Position numbers and translations under genes: made by a program. Shown here piece after piece: positions 41,045-50,243 of a stretch of 64,000 nucleotides of DNA. The stretch covers positions 1 to 64,000 of the forward strand of contig NZ_BSFN01000003.1 in NCBI RefSeq assembly GCF_027922365.1, given 5' to 3'. The notes beneath the pieces were generated by a model. It did no database searches and was not told the origin of the DNA. It worked only from the letters and a program-made list of their open reading frames with translations. Numbering within the stretch: the first letter of the stretch is position 1; the number at the start of each line of letters is the position of its first letter. This DNA comes from Pseudomonas turukhanskensis (GTDB lineage: Bacteria; Pseudomonadota; Gammaproteobacteria; Pseudomonadales; Pseudomonadaceae).

Positions 41045-41227
41045 CTAGAGATCGAAATCGTATTCGGCCAGTTGTTTGTGCAACCGTCGCTCTTCCAACA
41101 GGTTGTCGATGATTCGGCGCTTGGTCAGGTTGGTCTTGGCCACTTCAACCGGGGCCTCCACAACCTCGTCACCATCTTCGCTTACCACGTCTTCGTCGAG
41201 TTCCAGTTCTTCTTTGCTAGTGCTCAT
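41045..41227 (-). CDS. PA3496-family small protein
   Basis: Acidic protein of 60 aa; MSTSKEELELDEDVVSEDGD then a basic helical segment (NLTKRRIIDNLLEERRLHKQ). It corresponds in position (next to nth) and sequence to the PA3496 family, described as putative envelope-integrity proteins; the function is not proven. There is no signal peptide. ATG 41227 is preferred over 41263. Confidence 0.8.
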   Translation of the reverse strand: MSTSKEELELDEDVVSEDGDEVVEAPVEVAKTNLTKRRIIDNLLEERRLHKQLAEYDFDL

Positions 41228-41333
41228 TGACGTCCACTCCCGGCTACAGGGCCATTGGCGCACCTTATATCGGCAAACGCGGGAGCGGTAAAAAAGATTT
41301 TTTCAATCGACCCATAGCAAGAACACAATAAAG

Positions 41334-41972
41334 TCAATCGTCGGAGGTTTTGGCTTTGTACTCGCACAGGTCCTCTATCCGGCAACTGCCGCACCGCGGC
41401 TTGCGCGCCTGGCACACGTAACGGCCATGCAAGATCAGCCAATGGTGCGCATCCAGCAGAAATTCCTTGGGTACAAACTTGAGTAACTGTTTTTCCACCT
41501 CGACCACATTCTTGCCCGGCGCAATGTTTGTGCGGTTGGCGACGCGGAAAATATGGGTGTCCACCGCCATCGCCAATTGCCGAAACGCCGTGTTCAACAC
41601 CACGTTGGCCGTCTTGCGCCCGACGCCGGGCAAGGCTTCCAGCGCCTCCCGGTTGTCTGGCACTTTGCTGCCGTGCAGCTCGATCAGCAGGCGGCAGGTT
41701 TCGATCACGTTCTTGGCCTTACTGTTGTAAAGGCCAATGGTCTTGATGTATTCGCTCAAGCCTTCAACGCCCAGGGCATAAATTGCCTCCGGGGTATTGG
41801 CCACCGGATAGAGTTTGGCCGTGGCCTTGTTGACGCCCACATCGGTGGCCTGCGCAGACAGAATCACCGCAATCAGCAATTCAAATGGCGTGGTGTAGGC
41901 CAGCTCGGTCTTGGGTTCGGGGTTTTCTTCGTGCAGACGGCGAAAGATTTCGTAACGCTTGGCGGCATTCAT
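41334..41972 (-). CDS. nth: Endonuclease III
   Basis: Base-excision-repair glycosylase/AP lyase of 212 aa. The helix-hairpin-helix LPGVGRKTANVVL carries the catalytic Lys, VDTHIFRV the catalytic Asp, and the C-terminal cysteines (VCQARKPRCGSCRIEDLC) bind [4Fe-4S]. Its ATG overlaps the rsxE stop by one base (TGATG), so it is the last gene of the rsx operon. Confidence 0.97.
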   Translation of the reverse strand: MNAAKRYEIFRRLHEENPEPKTELAYTTPFELLIAVILSAQATDVGVNKATAKLYPVANTPEAIYALGVEGLSEYIKTIGLYNSKAKNVIETCRLLIELHGSKVPDNREALEALPGVGRKTANVVLNTAFRQLAMAVDTHIFRVANRTNIAPGKNVVEVEKQLLKFVPKEFLLDAHHWLILHGRYVCQARKPRCGSCRIEDLCEYKAKTSDD

Positions 41973-42526
41973 CAGGCTTTGGAATCCGGGAAAGGGAGCA
42001 CGCATCGGGCCAGGGCCCACAGCACGCCCAACAGAATAAAGGCGCCCGGGGCGAAGCCGAACACGTGCAGGCCAGTAAAGCCTTCGAGCTGCAAGGTCCA
42101 GTTTCCCGCCGCCGGGCCGAACAGCCATTCGGCATGGCCTAGCAACGTGCCGCTGCCCAGGCACTCGCGCAGGGCGCCAAGCAGCAACGCCAGCGCAGCA
42201 AATAAACCACCCTGACGCAGCCCGTCACGCATCGTCAGCGGCGGCTGAAGCAGGACCACCAGCAACAGCGGCAGGAAAATGCCCAACGCATCGCGCAGCT
42301 CCAGCGCCCAGGCTTGGAACAGCAAATCGGCGAGGCTCAGTACTGCGCAGGCCGCCATCAGCAGCACCAGGGTGCGCAGCTTGGCGTCCAGTCGTTGCAG
42401 CAGCGTGGCCAGCACACCGAGCAGCGCCAGCAGTGGCAGTGCCACCAGGCTCAATCCCAACGCTTTGATCAACAGGTCGGTCGCCCCCAGCAGTGGCGCC
42501 AAGGCCACCAGCGTTACAGGCCTCAT
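41972..42526 (-). CDS. rsxE: RsxE/RnfE-like membrane subunit, altered
   Basis: Membrane protein of 184 aa with about six helices, shorter than E. coli RsxE (231 aa). LLGATDLLIKALGLSL and LRDALGIFLPLL show the family. In ordinary RnfE an N-terminal LGLCPLLA and a central NCxxLG supply two cysteines for the intramembrane [2Fe-2S] cluster shared with RnfA. Here the first reads VALAPLLG and the second VVLLQP, so both cysteines are gone. Start ATG 42526 overlaps the rsxG stop (ATGA). Whether the product still conducts electrons is doubtful. Confidence 0.85.
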   Translation of the reverse strand: MRPVTLVALAPLLGATDLLIKALGLSLVALPLLALLGVLATLLQRLDAKLRTLVLLMAACAVLSLADLLFQAWALELRDALGIFLPLLLVVLLQPPLTMRDGLRQGGLFAALALLLGALRECLGSGTLLGHAEWLFGPAAGNWTLQLEGFTGLHVFGFAPGAFILLGVLWALARCVLPFPDSKA

Positions 42527-43122
42527 GGCGTCACCTGTTTGAGCAGCAGCGGTTTGTGCGCATCGAAATAGCGCAAGCCCTGTTGCACGGCCTTGCTGAC
42601 GGCACGGGAGGTAACCGTGGCGCCGGCCATCTGATCGAACTGGCCGCCGTCAGCCTTCACCCGCCAATCGGTATCGCTGCTGCTATGGCCAAAAAAGCCC
42701 CGCAGCCACGGGCTTTTCGCCGCGTTGCTGAGGTCGCCCAGGCCAGGCGTTTCATGCTCGCTCAATACTTTCACCGCCAGCAGTTGGCCGGCGGGGGAGA
42801 CGGCCAGCAACAGGTCGATATTGCCTTCGTAACCCGTGCCACGGGCGGGCAGCAATACCGCGCTGGGTTCGCCGTTGCGGCTAGCGAGGTAGGCAAAGGC
42901 CGGCGCCGGTAAGCCGAGCCGTTCGCTGTCTGGCAGGGCGATGGGCGCGGCCAGAGGGTGGTTGTCGTAGCTGCCGGGGGCCAGCAGATCCAGCAGCGCG
43001 CGCTCCTGGGCTGCCTGGCGCTCACTGGCAATCTGCTCGCTCAGCAGCCGCTCGATGCCGACCACGACCGCTATCAACGCCAGCAGCACCACGCCCGCCA
43101 CGGCCAACGTACGCTTATTCAT
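42523..43122 (-). CDS. rsxG: RsxG/RnfG flavoprotein subunit
   Basis: Protein of 199 aa: one N-terminal TM helix (about 5-23), then a periplasmic FMN-binding domain. The AGATVTSRAV motif contains the Thr to which ApbE attaches FMN in RnfG/NqrC. Conserved EHETPGLGD is also present. Start ATG 43122 lies inside the rsxD end (8-nt overlap). This subunit looks functional despite changes elsewhere in the complex. Confidence 0.93.
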   Translation of the reverse strand: MNKRTLAVAGVVLLALIAVVVGIERLLSEQIASERQAAQERALLDLLAPGSYDNHPLAAPIALPDSERLGLPAPAFAYLASRNGEPSAVLLPARGTGYEGNIDLLLAVSPAGQLLAVKVLSEHETPGLGDLSNAAKSPWLRGFFGHSSSDTDWRVKADGGQFDQMAGATVTSRAVSKAVQQGLRYFDAHKPLLLKQVTP

Positions 43123-44116
43123 GGGCCATTTTCTCCAGCCGCCGCGCCGCATGCCGTTCGAGCAAGGGCACCAACAGATTCATGCCCAGCACGGCAAAGG
43201 CCACGCCGTCGGCATACCCGCCCCAAGTGCGGATGGCATACAGCCACAGCCCCACGCCAATACCGAAGAGCAGGCGAGCGCGGTCGCTGCCGGGGCCGGA
43301 CACCGGCTCGGTGGCAATAAAAAATGCACCCAGCATGGTTGCGCCAGAAAACAGATGGAAAAACGGCGAACCGTTGGAATCCGACCCCGAGCCGTTCCAG
43401 CACAGCAGGCTGGCGACAACCAGCGCGCCGAGCACACCCACGGGCGTGTGCCAGCGAATCACTTTCTGCTTGAGCAACAGCAGCCCGCCGAGCAGAAACG
43501 CCAGGTTGACCCAACCCGCGCTCCAGTGGGCAAACGCCGGGTTACGGGCAAACAGCTCATCCACCGTCAGGCGGTCGTTGTGTTTCAGGCTGTCGAGCAC
43601 AGTGGCCTGGCTCCAGCCATCGATGGCAGGTTGCCCAGCAAACACCTGCTGCAACCCGGCCATCAGGCCCTGGCCACTGCCGGGCGTTGGCCACTGGCTC
43701 ATCTGCACGGGGAAGGCCAGCAAGGCAAACGCATACCCCAACATGGCCGGATTAAACGGGTTTTTACCGAAGCCACCGAACAGCGTCTTGCCGACCAGGT
43801 GGGCAAAGGCCGCCGCGCTGACACTCAGCCACCACGGCGCATAAGGCGGCAGCGCCAAGGCCAGCAGCACGGCGCTGACGAGTGCGCTGCCATCGCCCAG
43901 CAGGGCTACATCAGCCAGTGTCGGGCTGAGGCTGCCGGTGCGCCGGCGTACCCATGCTTCGCACGTCAACGCCGTGGCCACGCCCAGCAGCAATTGCAGC
44001 ACAGTGCCCCAGCCAAATTGCCAGCTCAGCACCAACGCGCCGGGCACGCAGGCCAGCAGCACCCATTGCATGCTCGGGCGGGGGTCGAAGGCCAGGTCAG
44101 GGCGCGTGATAGGCAT
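43115..44116 (-). CDS. rsxD: RsxD/RnfD membrane flavoprotein subunit
   Basis: Membrane protein of 333 aa with about nine helices. [13 protein letters not shown] holds the Thr for covalent [16 protein letters not shown] and [12 protein letters not shown] are conserved. Usual length is about 350 aa. ATG 44116 lies 20 nt inside rsxB. In normal operons rsxC stands between rsxB and rsxD; here nothing separates them. Confidence 0.93.
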   Translation of the reverse strand: MPITRPDLAFDPRPSMQWVLLACVPGALVLSWQFGWGTVLQLLLGVATALTCEAWVRRRTGSLSPTLADVALLGDGSALVSAVLLALALPPYAPWWLSVSAAAFAHLVGKTLFGGFGKNPFNPAMLGYAFALLAFPVQMSQWPTPGSGQGLMAGLQQVFAGQPAIDGWSQATVLDSLKHNDRLTVDELFARNPAFAHWSAGWVNLAFLLGGLLLLKQKVIRWHTPVGVLGALVVASLLCWNGSGSDSNGSPFFHLFSGATMLGAFFIATEPVSGPGSDRARLLFGIGVGLWLYAIRTWGGYADGVAFAVLGMNLLVPLLERHAARRLEKMAHE

Positions 44117-45245
44117 TGAGCCGCGCCTCGGCGTCACGGAGCCGTTGTTTTGCTGCGGCCAGCGCCGGCTCATCGGGCGGCTGCTGGCGCTCGAGTTTGC
44201 TGACCTCGGCACGGGCATACGCCAGCTCGGTTTTCAACGCGCGGGCCTGGCTGTCTATCGGCCGCTTGTCGATGCGTTGCAGATTCGGCGCCGGCTTGTT
44301 GCAGGCTTCTTCGGCCTGGTGCAACGCCTGCTCGGCTGCACGCAATTCGGCTTGCAGCGGCGCCAGTTCGGCACCGTCGCGCTCAGCCGTTTTCAACGCG
44401 GCGCGGGCGACCGCGAGGGTGATCTTGGCTTTTTTCAGCGCGACCTGGCTTTCGTCGGCTGGCGCGGCTGCGTTGGCGGCTTGTAGTGCCGCCTGCGCGG
44501 TTTCAGCGGCTTGCCGCAACGCCTCCACTTGCTGTTCCAGCTCCGGCGTTCCATAGGTCGCCAGTTGCCGCTGCGCTTTGCTGTACGCCACCTGCGCCAT
44601 GGCCGCTTCGATTTTCAGACGCTTGAGGCGGTCATCGACGCTGGCGGCTTTTTGCGCCTTCACCCGCTCGATTGCCGCTTGCACCGGGTCAAGCGTGGCG
44701 GCGGCCACCGGCTGCGCCGCGCGCTCGGCCCGCGCTGCGCGTTCGGCCTGACGCCGCGCGTCTTCACGCTGCAAGCGGGCTTGATGGTTTTCATGGCGCT
44801 GACGGAAATGGTCGGCCCGCAAGCGCTGCGCTTGCGCCTCTGGCTCGGCCAAGGGAACCAAGTCAATGCAGTCGACCGGGCAGGGCGCCACGCACAGTTC
44901 GCAGCCGGTGCATTCGTCGCTAATCACCGTATGCATCAACTTTGCCGCGCCGACGATGGCATCAACCGGGCAGGCCTGAATGCACTTGGTGCAGCCGATG
45001 CACTCGGCTTCGCGAATCACCGCCAACTGCGGCGGAATTGGCGGCAACTCCGGCGGCAGTACGGGCACGTGGAGCAACTGCGCCAGGGCGGCAATCGTGG
45101 TTTCGCCACCTGGCGGGCACTTGTTGATTGCCTCGCCCTGGGCGATGCCTTCGGCATAAGGCATGCAGCCCGGATGCCCGCATTTGCCGCATTGAGTCTG
45201 CGGCAGCAGGGCGTCGATGGCACGTACCGAAATCAGGCTGCTCAT
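44097..45245 (-). CDS. rsxB: RsxB-like ferredoxin with long RsxC-like tail
   Basis: Protein of 382 aa; E. coli RsxB has 192. It lacks the N-terminal TM helix: the first [4Fe-4S] motif (C19, C22, C27, about C43) starts almost at once after [18 protein letters not shown]. Two ferredoxin motifs follow ([12 protein letters not shown] and [12 protein letters not shown], about 82-127). From about 135 to 382 the chain is an Ala/Glu/Gln/Arg-rich coiled coil containing [15 protein letters not shown], which resembles the C-terminal repeat tail of RsxC. ATG 45245 overlaps the rsxA stop (ATGA). It probably acts as a soluble or peripheral electron donor. Confidence 0.88.
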   Translation of the reverse strand: MSSLISVRAIDALLPQTQCGKCGHPGCMPYAEGIAQGEAINKCPPGGETTIAALAQLLHVPVLPPELPPIPPQLAVIREAECIGCTKCIQACPVDAIVGAAKLMHTVISDECTGCELCVAPCPVDCIDLVPLAEPEAQAQRLRADHFRQRHENHQARLQREDARRQAERAARAERAAQPVAAATLDPVQAAIERVKAQKAASVDDRLKRLKIEAAMAQVAYSKAQRQLATYGTPELEQQVEALRQAAETAQAALQAANAAAPADESQVALKKAKITLAVARAALKTAERDGAELAPLQAELRAAEQALHQAEEACNKPAPNLQRIDKRPIDSQARALKTELAYARAEVSKLERQQPPDEPALAAAKQRLRDAEARLNAYHAP

Positions 45246-45817
45246 TGCGGCGCGAGCCCTTGTAGGCCCAACAGCACCATGCCGACGACGCCGGCACAAA
45301 TCAGCCACAGTGGCCCACCGCGAAAGGCGGCGGGCACGGCGCTGTGGTCGATGCGCTCGAGCAGATCGGCCAATATTTTCAGCGCCAGCCAGAAGCCCAG
45401 GCCGCCGCCGATGCCTTGTGCCAGCGCGTGAAGAAACGACTGCTCTTGCGCCAGTAATATGCTGCCCAACGCGGCACCGGCCTGTAGAAGCGAGCGGGCC
45501 GCGTCGCCTGGTTCGCGAGCAAGACTGATCGCGGCCCGCTCGCTCCTACAAACAGCAATCCGCGTTAGCCACGCTAACCCCGCCAACAACGGCACATACC
45601 CAAACAACTGCAGATAGTCGAGTTGCAGCGGCACCAGCACGCCATGAAACAACACCCAGCCCAGGGGCGTAGCCAGCGCAATCAACAGCGCGCTCGCCGG
45701 CCCGTGCACCGCCAATTGCGCCGGCCGCGTTTGCACGGCGTCGGCACCGGCGGGCAGCAGCACCAGCAGGTTGTTCACCAGGGCGGCGCCAAGCAGGGCG
45801 AGGAAAAAGGCGGTCAT
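45242..45817 (-). CDS. rsxA: RsxA/RnfA-like membrane subunit with an in-frame REPIN
   Basis: Membrane protein of 191 aa. [20 protein letters not shown] and [13 protein letters not shown] match RnfA. The conserved LGLCPF and NCAVLG segments of RnfA read LLPAGA and GAALGS here, so both cluster cysteines are lost. Residues 90-112 are encoded by a REP pair (45483-45550) and read [20 protein letters not shown] then LLQ, a charged stretch where a TM segment normally begins. The frame stays open throughout. It is the first gene of the rsx operon. Confidence 0.82.
   Translation of the reverse strand: MTAFFLALLGAALVNNLLVLLPAGADAVQTRPAQLAVHGPASALLIALATPLGWVLFHGVLVPLQLDYLQLFGYVPLLAGLAWLTRIAVCRSERAAISLAREPGDAARSLLQAGAALGSILLAQEQSFLHALAQGIGGGLGFWLALKILADLLERIDHSAVPAAFRGGPLWLICAGVVGMVLLGLQGLAPQ
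45483..45550. repeat. REPIN within the rsxA coding sequence
   Basis: TGTAGAAGCGAGCGGGCCGC-G at 45483-45503 and its complement at 45530-45550 (20 of 21 positions match), 26 nt apart with CTCGCGAA inside. It is the same family as the intergenic REPINs, here inside an open frame. Confidence 0.9.
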
Positions 45818-45899
45818 TGCGCGCAGGTGTCGTTGTGTTGCCAGAGAGGGGCGCCATTATCGGGGATGGCGCCGCCTCGGTACAGCCAGGTGTTTTGAA

Positions 45900-46706
45900 T
45901 CAGCCGGCTTTGCGCCGGGTGATCTTGCGCCACAACCAGCGCACCAGCAGTGTCAGCGGGAACATCAAGATCAGGAAGGGGATGCTGTAGCCGAGCACTT
46001 CCAGGGCTTTGGTGGTGCCGTCGGTGGCGTTGTCGAGCAGGCCGGTGACGGCATCGCCAATTCGGCTGAAGCGGCCTGGGCGTTGCTCTTCGGTGCGGAA
46101 CGTGAGGGTCAGCAGGTTGGTGTTGATACGCCGCTGTTGCTGCGCGGCTTCCTGAGACGTTGCATCCAGCTGCACTTGCACCTCGGCCATCTCGCGGGCG
46201 AGGGCGAGCATATCGCTGACGCTCAGGTCTTTGCGGTCCTGAAATTGTTCGAGGGTTTTGTATTGGCGCTGCAGGCGTTCGCGCACTTGCTGGTTGTCGG
46301 AGACGGCCTGGGCGAGGTCTTCGGCGTGGGTGTTGCGGCTGATCAGCGTACCGCCTTCGCCCGCCAGTGCCACCAGCTTCTCGACACCCTCGGGCACGAT
46401 GCGTACCCGCAGAAAGCCGGCGCGGTAGTCGTAGTCGCCTTGCTCGATGCCCAGCAGGTCACAGGCGCCGAAACGGCCGCTGGTGCATGCCTCGCGGGTG
46501 TCGGCCAGACGCTGTTTTACTGCCGCCTTGTCGAGTTGCAGGGTGACGTCGTGCTCGTATGCCAGGAAGGCGCCCGCTTTGGCTTTTTCGCCGCTGACGT
46601 TGTAGCCGGCGTTGGGGTCAACCGCGCCGTCGCCGCCTTTGGAGGAGGAGTCGCAACCAGCCAACGCCAGCAACAAAACAGGAACCATCCATGTGAGCTT
46701 CATCAT
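45900..46706 (-). CDS. DUF4349 lipoprotein
   Basis: Protein of 268 aa. A lipoprotein signal ends LLALAGC (lipobox Cys at about 18), followed by the DUF4349 domain with a long coiled coil (about 110-200) and a C-terminal TM helix (about 237-258) with a basic end. It is probably anchored in the inner membrane; the function is unknown. Two ATGs (46706, 46703) are possible; AGGA precedes the first. It lies between metG and rsxA on the same strand, 82 bp before rsxA. Confidence 0.85.
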   Translation of the reverse strand: MMKLTWMVPVLLLALAGCDSSSKGGDGAVDPNAGYNVSGEKAKAGAFLAYEHDVTLQLDKAAVKQRLADTREACTSGRFGACDLLGIEQGDYDYRAGFLRVRIVPEGVEKLVALAGEGGTLISRNTHAEDLAQAVSDNQQVRERLQRQYKTLEQFQDRKDLSVSDMLALAREMAEVQVQLDATSQEAAQQQRRINTNLLTLTFRTEEQRPGRFSRIGDAVTGLLDNATDGTTKALEVLGYSIPFLILMFPLTLLVRWLWRKITRRKAG

Positions 46707-46723
46707 CGCTTCCTTGCAGAAAT

Positions 46724-46750
46724 AAAAACGGGGCTGAAGAGTCAGCCCCG
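46724..46750 (-). terminator. Intrinsic terminator after metG
   Basis: On the minus strand, GCGGGGCTGA, CTCT, TCAGCCCCGT followed by T-rich sequence, 13-40 nt after the metG stop. Confidence 0.88.
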
Positions 46751-46762
46751 CTTGGTACGGGT

Positions 46763-48805
46763 TTACTTGACCCGCTGGCCTGGCTTCGCGCCGCTGTCCG
46801 GGCTCAGCAGGTAGATCTCTTCACCGCCAGGGCCGGCCGCCAGCACCATGCCTTCAGATACACCGAACTTCATCTTGCGCGCCGCCAGGTTGGCCACGTA
46901 GAGGGTCAGGCGACCTTCCAGCTTGCTTGGGTCCGGGTAGGCGCTCTTGATGCCGGAGAACACGTTGCGCTTGGCATCGCCGATATCCAGGGTCAGACGC
47001 AGCAGCTTGTCGGCACCTTCGACGAATTCGCATTTCTCGATCAGCGCAATACGCAGGTCGACGGCGGCGAAGGCGTCGAAGCCGATTTCCGCCGCCAGCG
47101 GGTCTTTGCTCAGTTCGCCGTTGCCGGCTGGGGCGGCAGTGGCTTCGCTGCTGGCCAGGTCTTCCTTGGAGGCTTCGGTCATGGCTTCTACGGCTTTGGG
47201 GTCAATACGGGTAATCAGCGGCTGGAAGGCGTTCAACTGATGGTTGGCCAGCAGGGTCTTGTGGTCGTCCCAGCTCAGCGGTGCCACGTTGAGGAACGCT
47301 TCGGCGTCCGCCGCCAGGGTCGGCAATACCGGCTTGAGCAGAATCACCAACTGGCGGAACAGGTTGATACCCAGAGCGCACACGGCCTGTACTTCGTCCT
47401 GCTTGCCTTCCTGTTTGGCCAGGGCCCACGGCGCTTTGTCGGCGATGTAGGCGTTGGCGCGGTCGGCCAGTGCCATGATTTCGCGCATGGCACGGGCAAA
47501 GTCGCGGGCTTCGTATGCATCGGCAATGCTCGGGGTGGCGGCGAGGAAGGCCTCGGTCAGCTCCGGTGCGGCGTTTTCGGCGACCAGCACGCCCGCGTTG
47601 CCTTTGTGAATAAAGCCGGCGCAACGGCTGGCGATGTTCACCACTTTGCCCACCAGGTCGGAATTGACCTTCTGCACGAAGTCTTCGAGGTTCAGGTCCA
47701 GGTCATCCACGCCACGGCTGAGCTTGGCCGCGTAGTAGTAGCGCAGGTATTCCGGCGACAGGTGATCGAGGTAGGTGCGCGCCTTGATAAAGGTGCCGCG
47801 CGACTTCGACATTTTCTGGCCGTTGACAGTCAGGTAGCCGTGCACGTTGATGCCGGTTGGCTTGCGGTAGCCCGCGCCTTCGAGCATGGCCGGCCAGAAC
47901 AGGGCGTGGAAGTTGACAATGTCCTTGCCGATAAAGTGGTACAGCTCGGCAGTCGAGTTCTTGTTCCAGAACGAATCGAAATCCAGTTCCGGCGTGCGGT
48001 TGCACAGGTTCTTGAAGCTGGCCATGTAGCCGATTGGCGCATCCAGCCACACGTAGAAGTACTTGCCTGGCTCATCGGGAATTTCAAAGCCGAAGTAAGG
48101 CGCATCGCGGGAGATGTCCCACTCCTGCAGGCCGGAATCCAGCCACTCGGCAATCTTGTTGGCCACGGCGTCTTGCAGGGTGCCGCTGCGCGTCCAGGTT
48201 TGCAGCATGGCCTGGAAGTCGGGCAGCTTGAAGAAAAAGTGCTTGGAGTCTTTGAGCACCGGCACGGCGCCGGAAATGGCCGAGCGCGGGTTTTTCAGCT
48301 CGGTCGGCGCATAGGTGGCGCCGCATTTTTCGCAGTTATCGCCGTACTGGTCTTCGGTGCCGCATTTCGGGCAGGTGCCTTTGATAAAACGGTCGGCCAG
48401 GAACATGCCTTTTTCCGGGTCGAAGTACTGGGTCACCGAACGCGTGGCGATATGGCCTTTGTCGCGCAGGGCCAGGTAGATCGAGGTCGACAGCTCGCGG
48501 TTTTCTTCCGAGTGGGTGGAATGGAAGTTGTCGAAGTTGACCAGAAAGGCGGCGAAGTCGGCGCTGTGCTCGGCTTTGACGTTGTCGATCAACTGCTGGG
48601 CAGTGATGCCTTCTTTCTCGGCGCGCAACATGATGGCCGAACCGTGGGCGTCGTCTGCGCAGACATAAATGCATTGATTGCCGCGGTGCTTCTGAAAGCG
48701 CACCCAGATATCGGTCTGGATGTACTCGAGCATATGGCCAAGGTGAATCGAACCGTTGGCATAGGGCAGGGCGCTGGTGACGAGGATTTTGCGGGGCTCG
48801 GACAT
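46763..48805 (-). CDS. metG: Methionyl-tRNA synthetase
   Basis: Class I synthetase of 680 aa. The HIGH-type motif appears as HLGH, a zinc knuckle region [18 protein letters not shown] at about 145-165, KMSKS at about 332, and a C-terminal EMAP/tRNA-binding domain (about 575-680) for dimerisation. ATG 48805 ([18 protein letters not shown]) is the family start. It is divergent from apbC. Confidence 0.97.
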   Translation of the reverse strand: MSEPRKILVTSALPYANGSIHLGHMLEYIQTDIWVRFQKHRGNQCIYVCADDAHGSAIMLRAEKEGITAQQLIDNVKAEHSADFAAFLVNFDNFHSTHSEENRELSTSIYLALRDKGHIATRSVTQYFDPEKGMFLADRFIKGTCPKCGTEDQYGDNCEKCGATYAPTELKNPRSAISGAVPVLKDSKHFFFKLPDFQAMLQTWTRSGTLQDAVANKIAEWLDSGLQEWDISRDAPYFGFEIPDEPGKYFYVWLDAPIGYMASFKNLCNRTPELDFDSFWNKNSTAELYHFIGKDIVNFHALFWPAMLEGAGYRKPTGINVHGYLTVNGQKMSKSRGTFIKARTYLDHLSPEYLRYYYAAKLSRGVDDLDLNLEDFVQKVNSDLVGKVVNIASRCAGFIHKGNAGVLVAENAAPELTEAFLAATPSIADAYEARDFARAMREIMALADRANAYIADKAPWALAKQEGKQDEVQAVCALGINLFRQLVILLKPVLPTLAADAEAFLNVAPLSWDDHKTLLANHQLNAFQPLITRIDPKAVEAMTEASKEDLASSEATAAPAGNGELSKDPLAAEIGFDAFAAVDLRIALIEKCEFVEGADKLLRLTLDIGDAKRNVFSGIKSAYPDPSKLEGRLTLYVANLAARKMKFGVSEGMVLAAGPGGEEIYLLSPDSGAKPGQRVK

Positions 48806-48882
48806 GGTAATCGGCTGCACTGGCATTACGAGGGAAGTCGGCAACTATAAAGGCCTGGGCGATTTTTTTCACCCGTGGCGGC

Positions 48883-48960
48883 CCGTTGGGCTTCGCGGTG
48901 CTCAACCCAACCTACCGTTCTGACGTAGGTTGGGTTGAGCCAAAGGCGAAGCCCAACGCC
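48883..48960. repeat. Palindromic repeat, GTAGGTTGGGTTGAG family
   Basis: GTTGGGCTTCG..CTCAACCCAACCTAC and GTAGGTTGGGTTGAG..CGAAGCCCAAC form a nearly perfect dyad between metG and apbC. Confidence 0.85.
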
Positions 48961-49023
48961 ACAAATCGGTTGGCGCTGGAGTAAGATGCCCGCCTGTTTT
49001 GCTCAGTCTTTCGGAGTTGCCCC

Positions 49024-50118
49024 ATGAGCGCCGTTACCCGCCAGGTGGTCGAAGCGACCCTGCGTCAGTTCACCGATCCCAACCTCAACCAAGACCCGGT
49101 CACCGCCGGTTGCCTGCGCGATGTCAGCATCGACGGCAACAAGGTGCGTGTGCGCCTGGAGCTGGGTTATGCCGCCGACCTGTTCAAGAACGGCTGGGCG
49201 CAGATGCTGCAGATGGCCCTGGAGAATGTCGATGGCATCGACAGCGCCAGCGTGCACATCGATACCGTGATTGCCGCGCACAAGGCTCAGGCGCAGGTGC
49301 CGGGCCTGGCCAACGTGAAAAACGTGATTGCCGTGGCCTCGGGCAAAGGCGGCGTGGGCAAGTCCACCACCGCCGCCAACCTGGCGTTGGCGCTGGCCCG
49401 TGAAGGCGCCAAGGTCGGCATTCTGGATGCCGATATCTACGGCCCCAGCCAAGGCATCATGTTCGGCATTGCCGAGGGCACCCGCCCGCAGGTGAAAGAG
49501 CAGAAGTGGTTTGTGCCGATCAAGGCCCATGGCGTGGAAGTGATGTCCATGGCGTTTCTGACCGACGACAACACGCCCATGGTCTGGCGCGGCCCGATGG
49601 TGTCCGGCGCCTTGCTGCAGCTGGTGACGCAAACCGCCTGGGGCGATCTGGATTACCTGGTGGTGGATATGCCGCCGGGCACCGGTGATATCCAGCTGAC
49701 CCTGGCGCAGAAAGTGCCGGTGGCCGGTGCTGTCATCGTCACCACCCCGCAAGACCTGGCCCTGCTGGACGCCCGCAAAGGCGTGGAAATGTTCCGCAAG
49801 GTAAACATTCCAGTGCTCGGCGTGGTGGAAAACATGGCCGTGCATATCTGCTCCAACTGCGGCCACGCCGAGCACCTGTTTGGCGAAGGCGGCGGCGAGA
49901 AACTGGCCGCGCAATACGACGTCGACCTGCTGGCCTCCATGCCGCTGTCGATGGCCATCCGTATGCAATCGGACGGCGGCAAGCCCACGGCCATCGCCGA
50001 CCCGGAAAGCCAGATCGCCATGCTTTACCAGGAAGTCGCCCGTGCCGTTGGCGCGCGCATCGCGCAGAGCGGGCAGAACGCGCCGGCCATGCCCAATATT
50101 GTGATTTCCGACGACTGA
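49024..50118 (+). CDS. apbC: Mrp/ApbC iron-sulfur cluster carrier ATPase
   Basis: P-loop protein of 364 aa. The N-terminal DUF59/MIP18-like domain (about 1-85) precedes a deviant Walker A GKGGVGKST (about 107-115), and the CXXC cluster motif appears as CSNCGH at about 279. It carries [4Fe-4S] clusters to apoproteins. ATG 49024; AGTTGCCCC upstream is a weak ribosome site. Confidence 0.96.
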   Translation: MSAVTRQVVEATLRQFTDPNLNQDPVTAGCLRDVSIDGNKVRVRLELGYAADLFKNGWAQMLQMALENVDGIDSASVHIDTVIAAHKAQAQVPGLANVKNVIAVASGKGGVGKSTTAANLALALAREGAKVGILDADIYGPSQGIMFGIAEGTRPQVKEQKWFVPIKAHGVEVMSMAFLTDDNTPMVWRGPMVSGALLQLVTQTAWGDLDYLVVDMPPGTGDIQLTLAQKVPVAGAVIVTTPQDLALLDARKGVEMFRKVNIPVLGVVENMAVHICSNCGHAEHLFGEGGGEKLAAQYDVDLLASMPLSMAIRMQSDGGKPTAIADPESQIAMLYQEVARAVGARIAQSGQNAPAMPNIVISDD

Positions 50119-50124
50119 ACCTGA

Positions 50125-50161
50125 CTGCCTTTGCCAGCCGGATGCTGGCCGGGAAAGGCAG
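50125..50161. other. Stem-loop after apbC
   Basis: CTGCCTTT, GCCAGC, CGGAT, GCTGGC, then AAAGGCAG with a small asymmetric bulge form a long hairpin 7 nt after the stop. There is no T-run, so it is a weak terminator at best or an mRNA 3' stabiliser. Confidence 0.5.
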
Positions 50162-50202
50162 ACGGCGATCAGTCATTGCCAAGCGTCGGAAGAATCGTTG
50201 AA

Positions 50203-50222
50203 AATGAGACGAGTTATCATTT
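50203..50222 (+). promoter_or_regulatory. Fur box upstream of the sigma factor gene
   Basis: AATGAGACGAGTTATCATTT. Its arms AATGA-GA and TTATCATT form the usual Fur inverted repeat, 22 bp before the start codon. FecI-type sigma genes are classical Fur targets. Confidence 0.6.
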
Positions 50223-50243
50223 ACTGCGGTGTCTTCCGGCGGC

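Noticed and set aside
45242..45817. rsxA as a pseudogene
   Set aside because: The frame is open from start to stop, the downstream overlap with rsxB is kept, and the C-terminal half is conserved; I call it altered, not broken.
47240..48850. Open frame of 536 codons opposite metG
   Set aside because: Shadow of metG, which has intact HIGH and KMSKS motifs; no start signal or recognisable domain.
50125..50161. Strong terminator after apbC
   Set aside because: The hairpin is stable but lacks a T-run, so it was recorded only as a stem-loop.
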